From Rhabditoides inermis (taxonomy: Eukaryota; Nematoda; Chromadorea; Rhabditida; Rhabditidae): 64,000 nt of DNA. The stretch covers positions 402,501-466,500 of the forward strand of contig CAWZYM010000425.1 in NCBI GenBank assembly GCA_963966185.1. The letters are read 5' to 3'. Of the stretch, positions 32,520 through 44,370 are shown piece after piece. The notes under the pieces were generated by a model. The model did not search any database, had not been told where the DNA came from, and was given only the letters and a program-made list of their open reading frames with translations. The position numbers were made by a program, and so were the translations under genes. Each line of letters opens with the position of its first letter. The stretch's first letter is position 1.

Positions 32520-32521
32520 GT
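32411..32521. repeat. Triple GAA-loop hairpin at array boundary 2/3
   Basis: Three consecutive perfect stems: GGCGAGCGCGCC-GAA-GGCGCGCGAGCC (imperfect at the base), GCGGCGGC-GAA-GCCGCCGC, and the 45-bp palindrome 32477-32521 (ACTAGCGGGCCGGAGGC arm, loop region with GCGAAGC). All are capped by GAA between C and G. The heptamer GCGAAGC is known to form an unusually stable DNA mini-hairpin. Confidence 0.85.
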
Positions 32522-34655
32522 CGCCCCGGCTGGGGCTATATAAAATTTGCTATGGTCGTTGTTTGTTTGTTTGTCCCAGCATGAAGCTCAGTCACTATTA
32601 CACCTACACAGCTCATACTCTAAACTTAACACTCTTATGGTGACCGCATGCAATCGTTTTATTTTCACGCTCACACCTCCACTTACCGTATGACTTTACT
32701 AACAACTTGACATAGCCTGAAAAACTTTTCACCCATATGCTCAGTCCATGTTTCAAGATGTGAATCTAATACTGTAAACTTAGACTCAGCACACTATATA
32801 GACTTGACACACGTCACTAGGACTCATTCCGATAACTCCTTATATGGGTTTATATAGAATTTTCAAAATTTCAGAAGGACATAACTCAATACTGAAGAAA
32901 CTTTTCACACTCAAACTACAAACTTAAGATCGACTAATCACTCTTAACAGACACACATTAGCATAGGTTCCTATCTAATTTCCTTAAATGGGTTCACTAA
33001 CAACTCGGTTCACTTCTATGTAAACCTACCTTCAAACTTCATATTTTGTCATGAAACTTGCACAGTAACATGAAACATGCGTGTTATTTACGGTTTTACA
33101 GTTTCATTTTGAAAAACCAGTTCAAAAAAGTTTTACAGCAATTTTTATTTTCTGACAGGATCAATCACGTAAGATGCAAAACGCAAAAACCTTGAATATC
33201 TTTGTTTGTTTTGAAGACTAAAATTTCAAACTCCAGCTAATGATAGAAGACACTTGGCCGTTCACACCATTTCAATTTCAAATAAAAAACTTGTTCCGTT
33301 TTCAAAATATAAATATTCAAATTTTCGTGAAAATTTTACATTTTTGATCATAACTTCTTTCGTTTTCAATATTAATTTTTAAAATTTTTATGGTAAATTA
33401 CTCACTATAACACAATCAACACAAACACGTATGCTCAGCTCTATTACTGAAAATAAAAATCATATTTCATGATTCACTAGATCAACTACAATCCCTTACT
33501 ATCTAAGAGTTGAGACCTGGATTTTGCACAGTAATTCATAACTCAAAAACTAATATTTACTGACAAAGATTCAGATTTTTCGCTTCACTGTAGAAGGATT
33601 TCATTTTTTCAAAAAAACCTCGATTTTCAACTAAATGTGGCTCATTTTTGCAGTTGAGCATATGGACCGCTGACAGGATCAATCAGGCAAGATGCAAAAC
33701 GTAAAATACAGTAGATCTAAGATTCAACTTCTTAGAAAAAAACTATTTTTAATTATCTCATTACTTTGACCATTGACACCTTAGGTCTTGAGTACCTGCC
33801 CGGTACCGTCTCACCTGTCGCCTCTCATCTGTCACCTGAGATAAATTAGCACAAACTTCAAATTTCACTTTACGACCCTGTAACTTTCGTCTAGATGAGA
33901 GTTGACTCCTGGATTTTCTTATTTAATTATCACTACCGTAATACCTTTATTCATGAGTTATTTCAGATTTTTATTAAATGTTTGAATTTTATTTAATTTT
34001 TCAATTTTCGCCTTTTTAATATTCAAAAATATTCTAAAATTAATAACTCGGTTAGTTTTCAAGGTAGAGGACTCAAACTTGGTACAGGTAACAAGTAAAC
34101 AATCACAAATTTTTAGATAACAACTTAGGTAAACAAGTAAACAAAAAAGTAAACAACTCCAAATCTCCTGATTTTGATATCTAATCGATACTATACCTTC
34201 AGGAGAGTTAAGGTATAGTGTTTACAAGTCAGGTAAACAAGTAAACAAAATTGTAAACAACTCCAAAAGTGGAGATTTTGATGTCTGGGGTGTACTAGAC
34301 TCATAGTAGAGTTCATATCTTGTGTTAACATGATAAGTAAACAAGTAAACAAAAACGTAAACAACTACAAAACTTACGACTTTGATGTCTAAACTGTACT
34401 AGACTCCAGTGAGAGTTCAACAGTAATGTTTACAAGTCAGGTAAACAAGTAAACAAAAATGTAAACAACTATAAAACTTTCGAAGTCTGATGTGTGCACT
34501 AGAGCCATAGTAGAGTAGTTCACATTTGATGTTTTGATGATTTAACGCGGAGAGGCGAGCGCGCCGAAGGCGCGCGAGCCTCGGAGCGCAGTGCGGCGGC
34601 GAAGCCGCCGCCACTAGCGGGCCGGAGGCGAGCGAAGCGAGCCTCCGGCCCGCTA
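32522..34655. repeat. Hairpin-array unit 3 (full length, 2.13 kb)
   Basis: From TCGCCCCGGCTGGGG and the TATA-like box (32537) through the AT-rich body to the boundary hairpins (34550-34657). It is several percent diverged from unit 1 and has one more ~105-bp GTAAACAAGTAAACAAA subrepeat. Confidence 0.85.
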
Positions 34656-34657
34656 GT
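34550..34657. repeat. Triple GAA-loop hairpin at array boundary 3/4
   Basis: Same three stems as at 32411-32521; the 45-bp palindrome is exact at 34613-34657. Confidence 0.85.
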
Positions 34658-36640
34658 CGCCCCGGCTGGGGCTATATAAAATTTGCTATGGTCGTTGTGT
34701 GTTTGTTTGTCCGGGCACATAACTCAAGTCACACTGCACATTCACGGCTCATACTCTAAACTTAACATTCTTCTTGTGACAGCATGCGATCGTTTCATTT
34801 TCACAATCACAGCTCTACTTACCGTATGACTTCACTAACAACTTGACATAGCCTGAAAAACTTTTGACCCATATGCTCAGTCCATGTTCTAAGATGTGAA
34901 TCTTATACTGTAAACTTAGACTTAGCACAATATAGTGACTAGGCACAAGTCACTAGGACTCATTCCGATAACTCCTTATATGGGTTTATATAGAATTTGC
35001 AAAATTTCAGAAGGACATAACTCAATACTGAAGAAACTTTTCACACTCAAACTACAAACTTAAGATCAACTAATCACTCTTAACAGACACACATTAGCAT
35101 AGGTTCCTATCTAACTTCCTTAAATGGGTTCACTAACAACACGGTTCACTTCTATGTAAACCTACCTTCAAACTTCATATTTCTTCATGAAACTTGCACA
35201 GTAACATGAAACACGCGTGTTATTTACAGTTTTACAGTTTCATTTCGAAGAACCAGTTCAAAAAAGTTTTACAGCAATTTTCATTTTCTGACAGGATCAA
35301 TCACGTAAGATGCAAAACGCAAAAACCTTGAATATCTTTGTTTGTTTTGAAGACTAAAACTTCAAACTTCAGTCGATGATAGAAGACACTTGGCCGTTCA
35401 CACCATTTCAATTTCAAATGAAATACTCATTCCGTTTTCAAAATATGAATATTCAAATTTTTGTAGAAATTTTACATTTTTGATCATAACTTCTTTCGTT
35501 TTCAATATTAATTTTTCAAATTTTTATGGTAAATTACTCTCTATGACACAATCAACACAAACACGTATGCTCAGCTCTATTACTGAAAATAAAAATCATA
35601 TTTCATGATTCACTAGATCAACTACAATCCCTTACTATCTAAGAGTTGAGACCTGGATTTTGCACAGTAATTCATAACTCAAAAACTAATATTTACTGAC
35701 AAAGATTCAGATTTTTCGCTTCACTGTGGAAGGATTTCACTTTTTCAAAAAACCTTGATTTTCAACAAAATGTGGCTCATTTTTGCAGTTGAGCATATTG
35801 ACCGCTGACAGGATCAATCAGGCAAGATGCAAAACATAAAATACAGTAGATCTAAGTTTCAACTTCTTAGAAAAACTATTTTTAATTCTCTCATTCCTTT
35901 CACCAATGACACCTTAGGTCCTGAGTACCAGGTACCGACTCACCTGTAGCCGCTCACCTGTCACCTGAGATAAACTAGCATAAACTTCAAATTTCACTTT
36001 ACGACCCTGTAACTTTCGTCTAGATGAGAGTTGACACCTGGGTTTTCTTATTTAATTATCACTACCGTAATACCTTTATTCATAAATTATTTCAGATTTG
36101 TATTTAATGTTTGAATTTTAATTAATTTCTCAATTTCCGCCTTTTTAATACTCAGAAATGTTATAAAATTTATAACTTTGTTATTTTTTGAGGTAGAAGG
36201 TTCATACTTGGTACAGGTAACAAGTAAATAATTACAATTTTTTAGGTAAACAACTTAGGTAAACAAGTAAACAAAAAAGTAAACAACTCCAAATCTCCTG
36301 ATTTTGATATCTAATCGATACTAAACCTTAAGGAGAGTTAAGGTATAGTGTTTACAACTCATGTAATAAACAAAACTGTAAACGAGTCCGAAACTGTAGA
36401 TTTTGATATCTAAAATGTACTAGACTCAATGAAGAGTTTGTATCTGATGTTTACATGACAAGTAAACAAGTAAACAAAGTTGTAAACAACTCCAAAACTA
36501 GAGATTTTGATGTCTCATGTGTACTAGACCCATAGGAGAATTCAGATGTGAAGTTTTGATGAGTTAACGCGGAGAGGCGAGCGCGCCGAAGGCGCGCGAG
36601 CCTCGGAGCGCAGTGCGGCGGCGAAGCCGCCGCCACTAGC
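34658..36640. repeat. Hairpin-array unit 4 (3' end cut inside the hairpin)
   Basis: TATA-like box at 34673. Body as in the other units. The first two hairpins are complete (36569-36630), but the terminal palindrome stops after CACTAGCG at 36640, where the inverted micro-repeats begin. Confidence 0.85.
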
Positions 36641-36741
36641 GTTCAAACATTAAATACAAATCTGTAGATTTTCAAACATTAAATACAAATCTGAAAAAAA
36701 TTCAAACATTAAATACAAATCTGAAATAATTTATGAAAATC
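36641..36741. repeat. Three inverted micro-copies of a unit-4 segment
   Basis: TTCAAACATTAAATACAAAT is present three times in about 80 bp. It is the reverse complement of unit-4 sequence near 36083-36117, and the last copy extends furthest (to TTTATGAA). This looks like repeated template switching at a repair junction. Confidence 0.75.
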
Positions 36742-36859
36742 CAACAGTTCACTCACCTTGTTGAGTCCAAAATTGTATAAAATTTGCAAAAAAAGAGTTT
36801 AGGTAATGCTGATGGGAAAATTTACAATTCCAATGTCATTTTTATGTAAAATCATATAT

Positions 36860-36970
36860 TACAAAAGTTTTGCCGCCAGCCGGAACCGAATTCGAGCCAT
36901 GTGTCTCAACGGGCGCAAACGCTAACCACAACACTACTGTGCGCACGGCGAAGCACGCAATCTAAACGAT
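36860..36970 (-). mobile_element. tRNA-like SINE fragment, copy 1
   Basis: On the minus strand, GTGGTTAGCGTTTGCGCCC (box A-like) and a box B-like GAATTCGGTTCCGGC. It recurs in the two other tandem units (about 42304 and 47750). The G and C homopolymers nearby (37036-37096) differ in length between copies. Confidence 0.5.
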
Positions 36971-37394
36971 ATCAGTGCAGTGCAATCCACAGGCAGTGCG
37001 GATTGTGCACCTCCTGTCTGCTGGGGGCAGCCGGTGCGCGCCCCCCCCCTAGAAAACGTTCCGTACACGGGGGATTGCCTGCCCCTCAGGGGGGGGGCGC
37101 GCGCGTATCTCGCTTCCTACAACAGCTAGCGATACCAAAATCGAAACTTAACCATTTTCTAACATCCTGAAAACATCTATCAGCATCACATTGTTCTCGT
37201 AAAGATTCTAAGGAACCTTTCGTTCAATCGCCTTTTGCCGATTCTAGCGCGCGACTAGGGTTAACACAAACCAACCAGCGCTGCCGCGCTGGTTGTAATT
37301 AATTAAGCACATCATGTTAATTGGAGCACATCATGTGTCCAGTGAGAATATGTTACATGATTTCGCCTCAGTCTCTACATCTCACGTTGTGGTC

Positions 37395-38822
37395 CCTAGT
37401 ACGAGTTCCACTCAATAACAATGGTACTGGCACAGTTTGTATAGTGACTGTTTCAGTAGATAGAAACTGTACAAAGACACTTTACAAAGACTGTGTTGTT
37501 GTCAGGCAAACGGTATGCGGTCATTGATGCATGCGAAGGATCGGGCGAGTACCGCACATCTTCGTGCTGTGGGTGAATTGTTGGCGAGCCATTTTTCAGG
37601 AAGAGTTAATTTCTGAAGCATAATTGTGTAAGTTGGTCGGATCTAATGGAAACAAGCACTTGCAATGTCAAGAGAACACGTAAAATAGGGATGAACACAT
37701 ATAAAAAACTATGCACAGAAAGTGGTTAAATGAGAAGTTCATAGAACAGAACAGCAGACGTTCCAATGTTCTACAGGTTACTCGTTCTCCATTAAAAGTG
37801 ATATACAGTTATTTTCACAGTTCTACATGGATCTGTTTTCCTATTTTAGTAAAGGTCTAGTATCATATGTCTGTCACTGGAACTTTTGGATAGGCGTATC
37901 TATAAAAGGGAAAAACCGCGACCCTGAAATGGAACAATCATTGAGATTGTTATCTTTAATCACAATAGATGTACTTGTGAGCGTCACGTTTCTGTCTCAA
38001 AGTTGAAATCGATTTATTGTTCACTTTTCCTGACGTAAGCCGTCTTTCTGACTCTTGCATATGAGATGTGCCGGAAGTCAAACGTATGGTCAAACGTATT
38101 CATCTATTCAAATACATTGAAAGAGGGAGAGAAGCTGGGGAGAAAGAACGAGAGATGAGGACTTTAAAAAAAATAGAGAGGAGAAAGAAACAGGGAGAAA
38201 AGTGCAATATGGAAGATGAAGTCCAATTAGCGGTTTGTTTGAAGTGTATCAGTACCGCGTAGATACCGCGGGCAACTTCTGTTATTGAGCAACATAATTG
38301 AGCAGTTGTCTATTGCTTTCGGCAGCAACCAGGACCACTATAAAATGCATGATCACGAAACGTGTTCATTATTCCGACCTAAATTCGGCTTTCTCTTTAT
38401 GTGTGAGATATTAATTCTACAAAGGTGAGTTTCCATGATTCCATGATTATTTCGATTATTTTTTCAGAACTTTGTGCAGAGTAAGGAGTCTTTGATGATC
38501 AACTGAATTAATTTTTATCATAACATTGTTTTTCAGCTACTTTGAGCACATGAGAGCGCAGCTGCAGCAATACGCATCAAACTACCACAAACATGTGAAG
38601 GGCAACCTCCTCTCACTTCTCACTTCACGACCACGACTTTGAGATAGTTAGTGGACCTTTCATGATAACGTTGAAATTGTTGTAATCGAAATGTTTTTCA
38701 GAATGTGGCTCGTGATCTACACACTCGTGCTGTTAGAGATGCAAAATCAATCACTTCCTTCTTTGTCTCTCATGACACCGACGAGCTGTCCACACGTCAG
38801 TCAGTGCTCGTTACACTCGCAA
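37395..38822 (+). repeat. R-family repeat, copy C
   Basis: Head module, ORF module (38074-38262; frame open), TATA-like box and exons up to the VLVTLA exon. Then it is cut at ACTCGCAAA|TATACCC and joined to the BTB-BACK gene fragment instead of continuing to the GC hairpin. Confidence 0.85.
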
Positions 38823-38925
38823 ATATACCCATACAAAAGACCCATATTACTCGCCACCGTTGTTGTCGTTTCTCTTCGGCCCTTCCCTTCTATTCCTCTA
38901 TCCCATACAGCTCATGTCCACTAAC

Positions 38926-40713
38926 CCTGAGCGCGTCGAACACGAGTCGATGGGATGCGGGGCAGGCGTCGACGAGTCGATCCACGCTGACAGTGTCGGC
39001 CAGAAACGCCTTGTCCAGACACGAGAAGCGAAGGTGTTTGAGAAGACTGCAACACGTGCGAAACGTCAAGAAATCACCAAAAACCTAAAAGACAATTCCG
39101 AACGAAAATTGCGTGTTTACGAAAATTTGTGTAGCGGGCAACAATCAACAAAAAAGAGTGATCTCGAATTAGAAGAGCTAATAAAATACTACTCTTCACC
39201 TCGGCAGGTGCTGTTTCCTGCTCTCCTCATCCACTCGAACCCACGACATGACAGCTTCGAACACGACCGATTCATCGCAGAACAGACCCTCATCTGAAAG
39301 AATATCGAATAATCATAACATACTAAAAAAAATTAACTCCTTATAAAGAAACAATCGAGTGTTATCACAATGATTGTGCCACCTACTCACCTGCTATGAT
39401 AGCGGCCAGTTCCTCATATGTGAGACCGCGCACGTCATCCGTGTCCACCATGAACCTTAGAATTCATCAATCAATCAATCAGTCAATCAGTCAATGAACC
39501 AATCAGTCAATGAACCACATCAAACAATGCAGCTTTGTTTTACACTCCATATATCGATTGTTCAGATCTTTTTCCAAAACATTGGAACAGCTTTTAGGCA
39601 GTCGTCGCAGTAGTGAACTCAGTCTTTATTTTCGCACTGTCAGCAGTCGTCTCGCAATTGTTCAGATCTTTTTTTCCAAAAAGCAATTCCCAAAAAAGTT
39701 GACATACTCGAAATACTTTCGGATGAGCTTCATTGCAGCTTCGAGTATCTCGCCGCACGCGAGTCGATTGGCCAACTTCCACATCGAGACGCTGTTCGCC
39801 CGACACACCGAGTCCATCAACAGCCTGAAAAAAGGTTAACAGATTCAGGAGCTTTATATTGTATTCAGATTTTATCAGATTGTTATTTGTTACGCTGCAT
39901 CACTGTATGCCATAAAAGCAACACCTCCGAATATACTTTTCTCTCGCGGTACATTTGGCTGAACATCACTGCTCATCATTTACATGAACTACATTATGAT
40001 GACGTGGTGATTCGTGGTAACTCTACAAGTTACGGACACAAGATATACTTACTGGTTGGATGAAAAGCATACTAGCCAAACGATACTCACTTTCCGCACT
40101 TGCTCTTGAGGCAGTCCAACTGGAGGTACGCAGCCTCTTGCAGCAGATGCATCGCCGAGTCCGAGTCTGCAACCAGTCGTTATTCAAATATGGACAATCT
40201 ATATGGTGTCCGCTGCCGATTCGATTGTCTGCAAGGAGTTTCCATACCTAGCTCGATGCGACCGCTGTACATGTAGTCGACGAGCTTCTGGAGAATGGGA
40301 AAATCGACGTCCTGAAAATCTCTCTCACTCTCTCCTCCCCTCTCTCTCTCTCCCTCTCTCTCATCCTCTCTCTTCCATCCTCTCTCATCCTTTCTCTCCC
40401 CCCCCCCTCTCTCTCTCTCTCTCTATTTCTCATTCTCTCTCTCATTCTCTCTCTCTCTCACCATCTTGATGATACCGTCCCGCGTCTCGCTCATCTCCGC
40501 ATTGAATACGTTCTCAAAGTGCGGGGAGGCGGCACACAACACGAGCTTGTGAACGGGGATCTAAAACTAGAAACATTATGACGATGAGAGAGAAGGGGAG
40601 AGAGAGAGAAGGAGAGAGAGAGAGGGGGAGAGAGAGAGAGAGAGAAAAGAGAGAAGAGACTGAACAGAGAAAGAAAGATGATAGAGTGAAGAAAAGGAGA
40701 GAGAGTGAGACAA

Positions 40714-40767
<54 letters not shown>

Positions 40768-41542
40768 CGATGCCCCACCAGTCCGGCCTCCCTGTACTCG
40801 TCCCCGCTGCTCCATGCCTGTTCCACCAGCTCCTTCACCCTCTCGTCTGTCAGTTCCTCAGTTCATTCACGAGACACCAGGATCACATCGCACATCTTCC
40901 CGCATCTCAAAAAGAAACAATCAGAATTATCATCAAAATATATAATATCGCAATTATCACTATCTTATTGATTATCTTATTGACATCTTAATAATTTGAT
41001 CTCTATCCTATTGATTACTGCGATCTTGACAGGAAAGAACCACCGACAGATACATACGCAGACTAATTGCTTTCTTAGTGTTTCATCTCCGTTGTTGTAC
41101 TCTTGATATCGGCAGTAAATCGATTCAATATCTTATTCACATAATCGCTGCAACGCAAATCTTCTAGGCACATCTGCCATTTCTGTTCTCTCACAGGCGT
41201 TTTGCTGGGAACGATACGGATACCACATTACACTGACGATGAGTCTCACGCTGTGGTATCAGAGTATCAGAGAGGCGCCCTTTGTCTGGCTTACGCTTGC
41301 CGAACTATTGAAACCAACTAACCAACATGTGAAATATAGGAATTGAGCATGAAACAAATACATAGTTAGAAAGTGGGGTAGAAAGATGCGCATGTTTGTG
41401 TTAACATTTGTAAAAGCGTTTGGTACATGGGTCAAAACAGACTGAACCTTTTGTTACTACGATCACAATGAATGTTGTTATCCACTCACCTTCTCATCAG
41501 GTCGAGGCGAGGAAAGAAGTTATCAGCGAATGAATGTGACAT
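38926..41542 (-). pseudogene. BTB-BACK (KLHL-like, Kelch-less) gene copy 1
   Basis: Near-identical to copy 2 at 44371-46983; see that entry for exon detail. The same nine exons can be read from ATG 41540-41542 to 38926, with the same in-frame TGA at 40863-40865. BTB-BACK-Kelch proteins are usually substrate adaptors for Cullin-3 ubiquitin ligases; the Kelch propeller that binds substrate is absent here because the unit joins R sequence at about 38822. Intronic GA/CT tracts differ in length from copy 2. Confidence 0.7.
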
Positions 41543-41806
41543 CTTTTTTGAGGAGACAGTGAGCAGTTGAAAACGAGAGCCACTGTGTGTGGTTGTGAGA
41601 GCGGCGTCTCACCACCGGTACTCTGAGGTCAGAGGTCAGAGCAGATTGCGATCGGAAAGAGAGCTGATATACAATCAGTACACAAGAAAACTACACATAT
41701 CGACGAGAAAAACTGTCCACGATGCGATTTCATGTGTGAGTATTTTTTTCTAGAAGAATCAAACTTATTATGGTTTACTACACTATAGTTTATCACAATG
41801 AATCAT

Positions 41807-42108
41807 ATTATCTTTTAAAAGGACTTCCGTAAGAGAAGAGTTTGTGTTACTCAACGTAATGCAACAAAAGCTCATGCATTTTATCAATCGAAATAGTAAA
41901 CAAACCTGCTCTTTCTGCAATAAAAACTAATGCGAGCAAATGTTGTATGTCGGGAAATTGATTTCGGTATCCGATCGATTATATATAACTTGTTGAACTA
42001 TTGGAGCAGGTTTGTGTACTATTTCGATTGATAAAATGCATGAGCTTTTGTTGCATTACGTTGAGTAACACAAACTCTTCTCTTACGGAAGTCCTTTTAA
42101 AAGATAAT
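41807..42108. mobile_element. Foldback MITE, copy 1
   Basis: 302 bp with about 100-bp inverted arms (ATTATCTTTTAAAAGGACTT... and its inverse). No ORF. Copy 2 is at 47248-47549. The left flank TTATCACAATGAATCATATT also occurs without the insertion at 57519-57540. Confidence 0.8.
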
Positions 42109-42840
42109 GAATGTACTTTTATTGGATTTCATATAAATCTATCTACATTAACATGAACCACAAAACATTTTTTTAAAAGAAATCCAACAGTTCACTCACC
42201 TTGTTGAGTCCAAAATTGTATAAAATTTGCAAAAAAGAGTTTAGGTAATGCTGATGGGAAAATTTACAATTCCAATGTCATTTTTATGTAAAATCATATA
42301 TTACAAAAGTTTTGCCGCCAGCCGGAACCGAATTCGAGCCATGTGTCTCAACGGGCGCAAACGCTAACCACAACACTACTGTGCGCACGGCGAAGCACGC
42401 AATCTAAACGATATCAGTGCAGTGCAATCCACAGGCAGTGCGGATTGTGCACCTCCTGTCTGCTGGGGGCAGCCGGTGCGCGCCCCCCCCCCCTAGAAAA
42501 CGTTCCGTACACGGGGGATTGCCTGCCCCTCAGGGGGGGGGCGCGCGCGTATCTCGCTTCCTACAACAGCTAGCGATACCAAAATCGAAACTTAACCATT
42601 TTCTAACATCCTGAAAACATCTATCAGCATCACATTGTTCTCGTAAAGATTCTAAGGAACCTTTCGTTCAATCGCCTTTTGCCGATTCTAGCGCGCGACT
42701 AGGGTTAACACAAACCAACCAGCGCTGCCGCGCTGGTTGTAATTAATTAAGCACATCATGTTAATTGGAGCACATCATGTGTCCAGTGAGAATATGTTAC
42801 ATGATTTCGCCTCAGTCTCTACATCTCACGTTGTGGTCCC

Positions 42841-44267
42841 TAGTACGAGTTCCACTCAATAACAATGGTACTGGCACAGTTTGTATAGTGACTGTTTCAG
42901 TAGATAGAAACTGTACAAAGACACTTTACAAAGACTGTGTTGTTGTCAGGCAAACGGTATGCGGTCATTGATGCATGCGAAGGATCGGGCGAGTACCGCA
43001 CATCTTCGTGCTGTGGGTGAATTGTTGGCGAGCCATTTTTCAGGAAGAGTTAATTTCTGAAGCATAATTGTGTAAGTTGGTCGGATCTAATGGAAACAAG
43101 CACTTGCAATGTCAAGAGAACACGTAAAATAGGGATGAACACATATAAAAAACTATGCACAGAAAGTGGTTAAATGAGAAGTTCATAGAACAGAACAGCA
43201 GACGTTCCAATGTTCTACAGGTTACTCGTTCTCCATTAAAAGTGATATACAGTTATTTTCACAGTTCTACATGGATCTGTTTTCCTATTTTAGTAAAGGT
43301 CTAGTATCATATGTCTGTCACTGGAACTTTTGGATAGGCGTATCTATAAAAGGGAAAAACCGCGACCCTGAAATGGAACAATCATTGAGATTGTTATCTT
43401 TAATCACAATAGATGTACTTGTGAGCGTCACGTTTCTGTCTCAAAGTTGAAATCGATTTATTGTTCACTTTTCCTGACGTAAGCCGTCTTTCTGACTCTT
43501 GCATATGAGATGTGCCGGAAGTCAAACGTATGGTCAAACGTATTCATCTATTCAAATACATTGAAAGAGGGAGAGAAGCTGGGGAGAAAGAACGAGAGAT
43601 GAGGACTTTAAAAAAAAATAGAGAGGAGAAAGAAACAGGGAGACAAGTGCAATATGGAAGATGAAGTCCAATTAGCGGTTTGTTTGAAGTGTATCAGTAC
43701 CGCGTAGATACCGCGGGCAACTTCTGTTATTGAGCAACATAATTGAGCAGTTGTCTATTGCTTTCGGCAGCAACCAGGACCACTATAAAATGCATGATCA
43801 CGAAACGTGTTCATTATTCCGACCTAAATTCGGCTTTCTCTTTATGTGTGAGATATTAATTCTACAAAGGTGAGTTTCCATGATTCCATGATTATTTCGA
43901 TTATTTTTTCAGAACTTTGTGCAGAGTAAGGAGTCTTTGATGATCAACTGAATTAATTTTTATCATAACATTGTTTTTCAGCTACTTTGAGCACATGAGA
44001 GCGCAGCTGCAGCAATACGCATCAAACTACCACAAACATGTGAAGGGCAACCTCCTCTCACTTCTCACTTCACGACCACGACTTTGAGATAGTTAGTGGA
44101 CCTTTCATGATAACGTTGAAATTGTTGTAATCGAAATGTTTTTCAGAATGTGGCTCGTGATCTACACACTCGTGCTGTTAGAGATGCAAAATCAATCACT
44201 TCCTTCTTTGTCTCTCATGACACCGACGAGCTGTCCACACGTCAGTCAGTGCTCGTTACACTCGCAA
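42841..44267 (+). repeat. R-family repeat, copy D
   Basis: As copy C; the short conserved ORF is frameshifted by one extra A near 43617. Confidence 0.85.
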
Positions 44268-44370
44268 ATATACCCATACAAAAGACCCATATTACTCGCC
44301 ACCGTTGTTGTCGTTTCTCTTCGGCCCTTCCCTTCTATTCCTCTATCCCATACAGCTCATGTCCACTAAC

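Larger units (their letters stand above)
36742..42181. repeat. 5.44-kb tandem unit, copy 1
   Basis: Begins ATCCAACAGTTCACTCACC. Contents: a tRNA-like SINE, R copy C, a BTB-BACK gene copy on the minus strand, and a foldback MITE. It repeats at offsets of about 5444 and 10890 bp with very few differences. Confidence 0.95.

Noticed and set aside
29917..35608. 72- and 65-codon frames repeated in each hairpin-array unit
   Set aside because: They are conserved only because the units are duplicated. AT-rich composition, no domains, and they are degraded in unit 3.
38860..39297. Plus-strand 145-codon frame, repeated at 44305-44742
   Set aside because: It is antisense to BACK-domain exons of the minus-strand BTB gene, which have splice sites and family motifs.
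40578..40991. Arg/Glu-rich plus-strand frames over GA tracts (also at 15376-15711, 46019-46432, 58355-59062)
   Set aside because: Pure microsatellite translation; the tracts lie in introns of minus-strand genes or in low-complexity DNA.
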